From Thermoplasmata archaeon (lineage in GTDB: Archaea > Thermoplasmatota > Thermoplasmata > Thermoplasmatales > Thermoplasmataceae), in the NCBI GenBank assembly GCA_021826835.1, contig JAKAYH010000202.1, forward strand, positions 1-5,261: a stretch of 5,261 nucleotides of DNA, given 5' to 3'. Below the pieces are notes generated by a model. The model was not told the DNA's origin. It did not search any database and saw only the letters and a program-made list of their open reading frames with translations. Position 1 is the stretch's first letter. The number at the start of each line of letters is the position of its first letter. The position numbers were made by a program, and so were the translations under genes. Positions 1-4,142 of this stretch are shown here, piece by piece.

Positions 1-93
1 GCATCACTGCTCAGAAACAGTGTTAAGGTCCCGGTATACAGCGTTTCCGGGGGTATCATAGCATGGCATCTGAGGGATTTTGAGGTAGAATGA
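1..93 (+). CDS. rhodanese-like sulfurtransferase, C-terminal end (partial)
   Basis: Only the last 30 codons of this gene are in the window; it enters open at base 1 and stops at TGA 91-93. The peptide ends VPVYSVSGGIIAWHLRDFEV, which matches the usual end of a rhodanese domain: a strand with a V.xVxGG motif, then the GGI.AW helix cap and a short G/D-x-x-V tail. The catalytic Cys loop, which would show whether it is an active sulfurtransferase, lies upstream of the window. The stop codon overlaps the next start (ATGA), so this gene is probably co-transcribed and translationally coupled with the glycerate kinase. Rhodanese domains move sulfur between thiosulfate or persulfides and acceptors, but with so little sequence the substrate cannot be said. 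It could also be the C-terminal domain of a larger protein. Confidence 0.7.
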   Translation, partial: ASLLRNSVKVPVYSVSGGIIAWHLRDFEVE

Positions 94-1376
94 ATATACA
101 AGAATTCCCCACAGATCACAATTTTTTGAATGTTCAAAGGGCAAACAAGATTCTGAACATATTACGCACAACATTTTTGAAAAATGAACCTGGCAGAATT
201 GTAGCTAAAAGGCTTGAAAACGTTGATTTAATACCTGATAAAACTGCTGTATTTGCCCTTGGAAAAGCTGCGGAATCCATGGCTGCAGGAATAAGCGAGA
301 CAAACTTTAGATCGTCAAAATTAAAGATTATACTCGCTCCATTTGCCGTAAATTCCTCTGATTCCGATCTTAAAATATTCAAGGGTAACCACCCCATACC
401 ACTTGCTGATTCATATGAATCAACGCGCAAGATTATGAACCTATTACAAAACGCAAAGGAGGAAAATTTGATTGTTCTCCTTTCGGGAGGAGCATCTGCA
501 CTGTTTGAATTACCTGAAAGCGGTATAGACGATCAAACGTTCTCTAATATAACTAAATGTCTGCTGAACGCGGGCACTGATATAGAATCTTTCAATGCTT
601 TAAGGTGTGGTATTTCATCAGTTAAATGCGGAAAGATTCTTCAAAAATTGAATTTTAACAGATACATGGTTCTGCTTATATCTGATGTACCTTCTAATGA
701 ATTATACCTCATAGGCTCCAACCCCTTTGCTGTACATCACTTTAATTTTGGAAGCATCAAAAGTTCCTGTATTCCTGAAGATCTACGCCCCGTTGCGAAC
801 AGTTATAACCTGAATCATGAAAGTAAAACAGATATGGAGCTTATTCTGAGTGGAGAAATATTTGCTGATTCATTAACTGCAAATATTAAGATGTATTCTG
901 ATCAATACGATATACTGAGCCTTGGGCAGATACTTATTGGAGATATCATGGAGGTATCGAAAAAACTTCCTCTAATATTGAGAAAGATATTCGCTGAAAA
1001 AGGAAAACCTTTCTGGTTTACGGGGTTTGGAGAGACCACAGCAAAGGTCAATGGTAATGGGAAAGGAGGCAGAAATACTGAACTCTCTCTAAGAATAATG
1101 CTGGAAATGAACAAAAATGAAGTATTTTCATTAATGTCCACGGCAACCGATGGTGATGATGGTAACAGTGGACTGATGGGAATGATGGTTGACGATAAAT
1201 TGAAAAGAGAAACACTTAATACTGATTTTAAGGGCTATCTTGACAAAAGTGATTCTGCAGGGTTTGCAAGAAGATATTCGGTTCAGGTTGAAACGGGATT
1301 TACCGGAACCAACGTTTCCGATATTATAATTGGATATTATGGAGGGTATAATGAGAACATTAATAGGGAAAAATAA
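90..1376 (+). CDS. glycerate 2-kinase, MOFRL family
   Basis: A 428-residue protein, the normal length for the DUF4147/MOFRL glycerate kinases. These phosphorylate D-glycerate with ATP to 2-phosphoglycerate in the cytoplasm. In Thermoplasma and Picrophilus this enzyme is the step that returns the non-phosphorylating Entner-Doudoroff pathway to lower glycolysis. The N-terminal domain shows the ALGKAA segment (about 56-61), GNHPIP (99-104), LLSGGASAL (130-138) and LLISDVPSNE (195-204). The C-terminal MOFRL domain shows GFGETT (312-317), GKGGRNTEL (325-333), TDGDDG (353-358) and TGFTGTNVSD (402-411), in the expected order and without visible damage. ATG 90 is chosen because it is the first start in frame, overlaps the upstream stop, and has a GAGG at 82-85. 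The 3' end overlaps trmI by 26 bp, so the three genes form one operon. The other glycerate kinase type (3-phosphoglycerate-forming GLYK) has a different fold, so 2-kinase is the better call. Confidence 0.93.
   Translation: MNIQEFPTDHNFLNVQRANKILNILRTTFLKNEPGRIVAKRLENVDLIPDKTAVFALGKAAESMAAGISETNFRSSKLKIILAPFAVNSSDSDLKIFKGNHPIPLADSYESTRKIMNLLQNAKEENLIVLLSGGASALFELPESGIDDQTFSNITKCLLNAGTDIESFNALRCGISSVKCGKILQKLNFNRYMVLLISDVPSNELYLIGSNPFAVHHFNFGSIKSSCIPEDLRPVANSYNLNHESKTDMELILSGEIFADSLTANIKMYSDQYDILSLGQILIGDIMEVSKKLPLILRKIFAEKGKPFWFTGFGETTAKVNGNGKGGRNTELSLRIMLEMNKNEVFSLMSTATDGDDGNSGLMGMMVDDKLKRETLNTDFKGYLDKSDSAGFARRYSVQVETGFTGTNVSDIIIGYYGGYNENINREK
1341..1347 (+). promoter_or_regulatory. Shine-Dalgarno site deciding the trmI start
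   Basis: GGAGG at 1341-1345 lies five bases before ATG 1351, inside the 3' end of the glycerate kinase gene. It favours ATG 1351 over the in-frame TTG at 1330 and ATG 1339, neither of which has a site at proper spacing. Confidence 0.7.
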
Positions 1377-2112
1377 GGGCGGATACATTGATGAGGAAAA
1401 GAATCTAATATATATGGGAAAAGAAACCATACAGATCCCATTTAACATTTCAATCAGGAGTGGAGATATAATAAAGATCAGGGGAAATGAATACCTCATA
1501 TCGGACGGCATCCCATATGATTTCGGTTCTGCAGGTATCAGAGGAGCGCAAATTATAAATTCCAAAGATTCAGCGGCAATTGTATCAGCATCAGGAATCA
1601 GAAGCGGTGCAATTGTACTGGAATCAGGGATAGGATCTGGTGCATTATCTGTACAAATAAGCAGCGTAATCGGAGAAAAAGGAATCATAGTTGGAATAGA
1701 CCGTGATAAAAGCACTGAGGCCATAGTTAGAAAAAACATGGAATTATTCAATACAAAGGCGCAACTTGAATTTCACAATATAGATATAAACGAATTTGAT
1801 TTCACTTCAGAGCAAAGGAAATTTGATGCGGTTTTTCTGGATCTGCCGGATCCATGGTTATGCTTGAAAAATGTGGTAAGTTCTCTGAAAATGGGGGGGC
1901 GTATTATTACCTACCTGCCGAACTTTGACCAGGTTGAAAATACTGTTCTGGAAATGGAAAAAAATGGTCTGTATGTTATTGAAACATTTGAACTTATTAA
2001 GAGAAATCTTCTTGTGAGGAAGGATGCAACGAGACCTGACAGTGAGGGCATAATGCATACGGCTTTCATAACAATGGCTGTAAAGAAAACTATGCAACAA
2101 ATCATCGTTTGA
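1351..2112 (+). CDS. trmI: tRNA (adenine-N1)-methyltransferase TrmI (m1A57/m1A58)
   Basis: A 253-residue SAM-dependent methyltransferase of the TrmI/Trm61 family. In archaea this enzyme methylates N1 of A57 and A58 in the T-loop of tRNAs, and m1A57 is later deaminated to m1I. It acts as a homotetramer in the cytoplasm. An N-terminal small beta domain (about 1-60) leads into a Rossmann fold: motif I ESGIGSGALS (91-100, the family's E-x-G-x-GSG), an acidic loop VGIDRD (114-119) that should bind the SAM ribose, and DLPDPW (164-169), a hallmark of this family. The end carries RPDSEGIMHTAFI (228-240), the conserved Arg-Pro...His-Thr segment. The start is set by the GGAGG just upstream; a longer form from TTG 1330 would add seven residues with no support. 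It overlaps the kinase gene by 26 bp, so it shares that transcript, although the pathways are not obviously linked. RNA rather than DNA specificity is known for the family and not shown here. Confidence 0.92.
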   Translation: MRTLIGKNKGGYIDEEKNLIYMGKETIQIPFNISIRSGDIIKIRGNEYLISDGIPYDFGSAGIRGAQIINSKDSAAIVSASGIRSGAIVLESGIGSGALSVQISSVIGEKGIIVGIDRDKSTEAIVRKNMELFNTKAQLEFHNIDINEFDFTSEQRKFDAVFLDLPDPWLCLKNVVSSLKMGGRIITYLPNFDQVENTVLEMEKNGLYVIETFELIKRNLLVRKDATRPDSEGIMHTAFITMAVKKTMQQIIV

Positions 2113-2137
2113 AATTAAGTTCTAAATTGAAGGTTGA

Positions 2138-2150
2138 AAATTTTTTAAAA
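2138..2150 (+). terminator. possible oligo-T terminator after trmI
   Basis: A six-T run (2141-2146) inside an A/T block starts 28 bp after the trmI stop. Archaeal RNA polymerase often stops at such T-runs without a hairpin. No GC-rich stem precedes it, and AT-rich spacer can hold T-runs by chance. Confidence 0.35.
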
Positions 2151-2241
2151 TATCTCAAGGGCCAAATTAATAGAAAATTATCTGTAAAATTTCCTCTCTC
2201 GGAGTTTATGTTTAACTTTATGTACCTCTAACGAGTATTGA

Positions 2242-2295
2242 AACTTGATTTTCGCATGAAACAATGATAGTGTTTGTCATGCGGAAGTCAAGGTT
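2242..2295. repeat. long imperfect inverted repeat / hairpin
   Basis: The arms 2242-2263 and 2271-2295 pair over 22 positions: 20 Watson-Crick pairs and two G.U pairs when read as + strand RNA (U2252.G2284, U2249.G2287). There is a 7-base loop (2264-2270), a two-base bulge (2275-2276) and a single extra G near the base (2292 or 2293). It lies in the non-coding stretch between trmI and the AbiE module. No T-run follows, so it is not a standard terminator. It could be a structured RNA, the subterminal hairpin of an IS200/IS605-type or MITE-like element, or a protein-binding palindrome. No partner copy is seen in the window. Confidence 0.65.
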
Positions 2296-2471
2296 ACAGC
2301 CAATACCCTAAAGTTCATATCAGGTCTCCAAACATTATTGAGGCTTGGGAAAAATTCATTCCAGTGCCTTTCACAGAAGAGTCTAATATTCCAGATGTCG
2401 CAATAACTGCTGTTTTATCTTATGGGTCTGAACACCTTAATGATTTTAATATAAATTCAATAAGGCAATAA
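2274..2471 (+). pseudogene. orphan open frame, possible gene remnant
   Basis: A 65-codon frame opening just after an in-frame TAG (2268-2270) and closing at TAA 2469-2471. I do not recognise the product. The residue mix (for example IIEAWEKFIPVPF and a following DVAITAVLSYGSE) looks like a piece of a soluble protein rather than random translation, with no membrane segment or signal peptide. The only early start is a TTG at 2274 that lies inside the right arm of a hairpin and has no ribosome-binding site, so translation as it stands is doubtful. It ends some 20 bases before the AbiE promoter. The most likely reading is a truncated relic of a gene broken during insertion or loss; a chance open frame is the alternative. 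Confidence 0.25.
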
Positions 2472-2479
2472 TTACGAAA

Positions 2480-2490
2480 TACCATTGGTA
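2480..2490. promoter_or_regulatory. palindrome upstream of abiE TATA box (candidate operator)
   Basis: TACCATTGGTA is a perfect palindrome of 5-bp arms around one base, directly abutting the BRE at 2491. The lactococcal and streptococcal AbiEi antitoxins are known to repress their own promoter by binding inverted repeats, so this is a candidate site. Short arms make chance occurrence possible. Confidence 0.35.
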
Positions 2491-2503
2491 GAAACTTTAA
2501 AGT
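2491..2503 (+). promoter_or_regulatory. BRE/TATA promoter of the abiE operon
   Basis: GAAAC followed by TTTAAAG fits the archaeal BRE plus TATA pattern, and ACTTTAAAGT (2494-2503) is itself symmetric. Transcription would begin about 25 bp on, near 2522-2526, giving a leader of some 25-30 bases with a GAGG before abiEi. It is the best promoter-like sequence in the 2113-2550 gap. Confidence 0.55.
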
Positions 2504-2521
2504 AGAGTATCATCATTGTAC

Positions 2522-2539
2522 ATTAACAGATTTGTTAAT
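2522..2539. promoter_or_regulatory. 7-4-7 perfect inverted repeat at abiE transcription start (candidate AbiEi operator)
   Basis: ATTAACA (2522-2528) and TGTTAAT (2533-2539) are exact reverse complements around GATT. The repeat covers the predicted start of transcription and ends 11 bases before the abiEi ATG. This is a suitable place for a repressor to block RNA polymerase, and it fits known negative autoregulation by AbiEi. In RNA it could also form a small hairpin just before the ribosome-binding site. Confidence 0.5.
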
Positions 2540-2540
2540 T

Positions 2541-2544
2541 GAGG
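2541..2544 (+). promoter_or_regulatory. Shine-Dalgarno site deciding the abiEi start
   Basis: GAGG with six bases before ATG 2551. The alternative in-frame starts TTG 2539 and ATG 2545 overlap or directly follow this site and could not use it. Confidence 0.6.
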
Positions 2545-2550
2545 ATGACA

Positions 2551-3126
2551 ATGAATGAAGTTTCTTCGCTTTATAAAATAAGAGATTCTGCTCTTTCTAG
2601 TGGACGGGCAGTATACAATACTTCCCAACTAGCACACCTCATAAATAAAGATAGAAATGTTGCTGCAGTTTATTTGTCGAGATTGGTTCAAAAGAAACTG
2701 GCAATAAGACTTATCAGAGGAAAAATATCATTTGTCGAAGATGATTTTGTCATAGCTTCACAACTAGTTGAGCCATCATATATTTCTCTTGACTCTGCGT
2801 TATTGTTTCATAATGTTATTCAACAAGTTCCCCGTTATATACAGTCAGTAACCCCGGTAAATTCAATTACATATCATGAACTGGGCTTGGAATATCATAA
2901 AATAAACCCCGGCCTTATGTTTGGATTTGAGCGTCACAAAGTCTCCGGCAGTTACTGTTTCGTTGCAACCAGGGAAAAGGCACTGCTTGATGGCTATTAC
3001 CTTAAACTGTTCACATTAGATGATGTTTTGGAGTTAGGAAGAACGAGTGAGTACAAAAAACTAAGGCCCCTTTTTCTTAAATTCATTGGAAAGGGTAAGA
3101 AAAAGATGTTAGAGGTATTTCAATGA
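2551..3126 (+). CDS. abiEi: AbiEi-type antitoxin / transcriptional repressor of a type IV TA module
   Basis: A 191-residue protein, close to the usual size of AbiEi antitoxins. Residues about 20-65 form a winged-helix DNA-binding region: a TSQLAHLI helix, a recognition-like segment VAAVYLSRLVQKK, then a wing around LIRGKISF. The C-terminal domain has the family's marks: EPSYISLDSALLFH (74-87), in which AbiEi proteins read similarly (YIS..SAL), then a Q.VP...SVT stretch, and VATREKALLDGYYL (138-151), equivalent to the A.pEKALLDl segment. Known AbiEi proteins repress their own operon and counteract the toxin without binding it stably. The start at 2551 rests on the GAGG upstream. The gene overlaps abiEii by 4 bp, and a BRE/TATA with flanking palindromes lies upstream, as expected for autoregulation. 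The fold assignment is by pattern, without a database search. Confidence 0.82.
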   Translation: MNEVSSLYKIRDSALSSGRAVYNTSQLAHLINKDRNVAAVYLSRLVQKKLAIRLIRGKISFVEDDFVIASQLVEPSYISLDSALLFHNVIQQVPRYIQSVTPVNSITYHELGLEYHKINPGLMFGFERHKVSGSYCFVATREKALLDGYYLKLFTLDDVLELGRTSEYKKLRPLFLKFIGKGKKKMLEVFQ

Positions 3127-3875
3127 TAGGTGCGAAATCAATCAGAGAAATGGCAAAAGTTTCAGGTTTAAGACCATGGCAACAGGAAAAGCACTATCTA
3201 CAGAGTGTTTTACTCTCCTCTTTGTCTGATTTACCATTAGTTTTCAAAGGTGGTACTTATCTCTGGTTTTTTCATGGTCTTAATAGATTTTCGGAAGACT
3301 TAGATTTTACCATAACGGGGAATATAAAAAAGGATCTCCCAGAATTTGTTTCAAAATCCCTTAATCTTTATGGCTTTTCTAACAAATTGAAGAATATAAA
3401 GAATGAGGAAACGGGGATTTCAGCAAGGTTCATGATTAATGGTCCACTAAACACTTCCCAAAGGGACAGTTGTGTTATATATGTGGAGGCAAGCGGAAGA
3501 GAAACAATACTTTTGCCTAAGATTCCTCTAAAACTGGATTTTCCTCAGTATGATCTTCCTATTAAGAATTTACTTGGAATGAACCTTGATGAAGTTGGCG
3601 CAGAAAAAGTCAGGGCAATATTGACCAGGAAAAAAGCTAGGGATATTTTCGATCTATACTATCTTATAGGGAGGAAAAATATAAAATTTGACGTAGACCT
3701 TATTAATCAAAAGATAAGCTTTTACGGATTGGCATTCAACAAGTCATTATTTCTAACCAATTTGAAAGAACGAGAAGAATCTTTTGCCAGAGAAATGAAA
3801 CAAATAGTTCTTGGAGAACTGCCACCATTCGAGGAAGTTTTCAAAAGAATCTCAATTTGGGTCAATTTCAGATAG
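3123..3875 (+). CDS. abiEii: AbiEii/AbiGii-type nucleotidyltransferase toxin
   Basis: A 250-residue DNA polymerase-beta-like nucleotidyltransferase. The active-site signature is complete: FKGGTYLWF (41-49), then RFSEDLDF (55-62) with the metal-binding pair D59/D61, and a third acidic residue in PLKLDF (135-140, D139). DEVGAEKVRAI (156-166) and RKKARDIFDLYYL (169-181) give the conserved E-x-x-x-x-K and RD..DLyyL helices. Family members block growth; AbiEii is GTP-binding, and the related mycobacterial MenT toxins add nucleotides to tRNA 3' ends. The substrate here is unknown. The start ATG 3123 overlaps the abiEi stop (ATGA) and has GAGGT at 3112-3116, so antitoxin and toxin are translationally coupled. 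No frameshift or lost catalytic residue is visible, so the toxin should be functional. It ends 71 bp from the facing tRNA-Tyr gene. Confidence 0.88.
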   Translation: MIGAKSIREMAKVSGLRPWQQEKHYLQSVLLSSLSDLPLVFKGGTYLWFFHGLNRFSEDLDFTITGNIKKDLPEFVSKSLNLYGFSNKLKNIKNEETGISARFMINGPLNTSQRDSCVIYVEASGRETILLPKIPLKLDFPQYDLPIKNLLGMNLDEVGAEKVRAILTRKKARDIFDLYYLIGRKNIKFDVDLINQKISFYGLAFNKSLFLTNLKEREESFAREMKQIVLGELPPFEEVFKRISIWVNFR

Positions 3876-3895
3876 TTCCTCCTTTACTTACACGC

Positions 3896-3901
3896 AAAAA
3901 A
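3896..3901 (-). terminator. possible oligo-T terminator of tRNA-Tyr
   Basis: Six A on the + strand, read as T6 on the - strand, lie about 45 bases beyond the tRNA 3' end. It is the only T-run of that length in the convergent spacer. Weak evidence only. Confidence 0.3.
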
Positions 3902-3946
3902 CTCCATTCACCAAAGTGTATTATAACAACTACACCAAATTTTATA

Positions 3947-4045
3947 TCCCGGCTTCCGGATTCGAACCAGAGACCTGCGGATTACGGCGGTTTCACCCCG
4001 TGTTCCCTCTACAGTCCGCCGCTCTACCAACTGAGCTAAGCCGGG
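3947..4045 (-). tRNA. tRNA-Tyr (GTA) with a 26-nt intron
   Basis: The - strand folds as a full cloverleaf of 73 bases once the intron is removed. The acceptor CCCGGCT/AGCCGGG (7 bp) has C1:G72 and A73, the archaeal and eukaryotic TyrRS identity pattern. The D arm is GCTC/GAGC with loop AGTTGGTA. The anticodon stem GCGGA/TCCGC encloses loop CTGTAGA with anticodon GTA at 4012-4010. The variable loop has five bases, and the T arm is TCTGG/CCGGA around TTCGAAT. CCA is not encoded. Exon 1 is 4045-4009 and exon 2 is 3982-3947, giving the canonical 37/38 splice position. The gene converges with abiEii and diverges from the GH15 gene. No other tRNA is seen nearby. Confidence 0.95.
3983..4008 (-). other. 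tRNA-Tyr intron (archaeal, position 37/38)
   Basis: 26 bases between G37 and A38. With the anticodon stem as outer helix, the bulge-helix-bulge geometry fits. The 5' bulge is A36 G37 and the first intron base; the 3' bulge is the last two intron bases (UA) plus A38. The four-position central helix pairs bases 32-35 (CUGU) with intron bases 21-24 (GCCG): C-G, a U/C mismatch at U33, G-C and a U.G wobble. Two G-C pairs follow (intron bases 2-3 with 19-20). The splice point could shift by one base because A flanks both sides, with the same product. It should be removed by the tRNA splicing endonuclease. Confidence 0.85.
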
Positions 4046-4065
4046 TAAAGGCAAATAGTCTCCCA

Positions 4066-4083
4066 CATTAAAAATCTTTTTCA
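4066..4083 (-). promoter_or_regulatory. TATA-like promoter element of tRNA-Tyr
   Basis: On the - strand, purine-rich GAAAAAGA runs into TTTTTAATG, resembling BRE plus TATA. Its centre near 4070 is 25 bp before the mature tRNA 5' end at 4045, the distance expected for archaeal transcription starting at or near the tRNA. Confidence 0.45.
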
Positions 4084-4114
4084 ATTTCCGCCATAGCAGT
4101 TTCAGATCATAACA

Positions 4115-4126
4115 CTTAGATAAAAT
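4115..4126 (+). promoter_or_regulatory. TATA-like promoter element of the GH15 gene
   Basis: CTTAGATAAAAT is the best TATA-like match upstream of the GH15 start. Its centre lies about 22-23 bp before ATG 4143, so transcription would begin at or very near the start codon and give a leaderless mRNA, consistent with the poor ribosome-binding site there. Confidence 0.38.
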
Positions 4127-4142
4127 GGCAGGTTATTGATTA

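Noticed and set aside
1330..1350. Upstream TTG/ATG starts extending TrmI by four to seven residues
   Set aside because: No Shine-Dalgarno is placed for them, whereas GGAGG at 1341-1345 fits ATG 1351.
1131..1751. 206-codon open frame on the - strand
   Set aside because: It lies opposite the kinase and trmI genes, which have full family motifs; its translation is low-complexity hydrophobic and resembles no family.
2242..2295. Integron attC-like site, suggested by the bulged palindrome with AAC/GTT at its ends
   Set aside because: The outer bases do not match the R-box pattern (RYYYAAC / GTTRRRY), and no integrase or cassette array is present.
2113..2550. CRISPR array or direct repeats from tRNA-targeted integration
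   Set aside because: No regularly spaced repeats and no copy of the tRNA 3' end were found by eye in this stretch.
3811..4071. Two overlapping + strand open frames across the tRNA region
   Set aside because: They run through the 3' end of abiEii and the antisense of the tRNA-Tyr gene, and have no start signals of their own.
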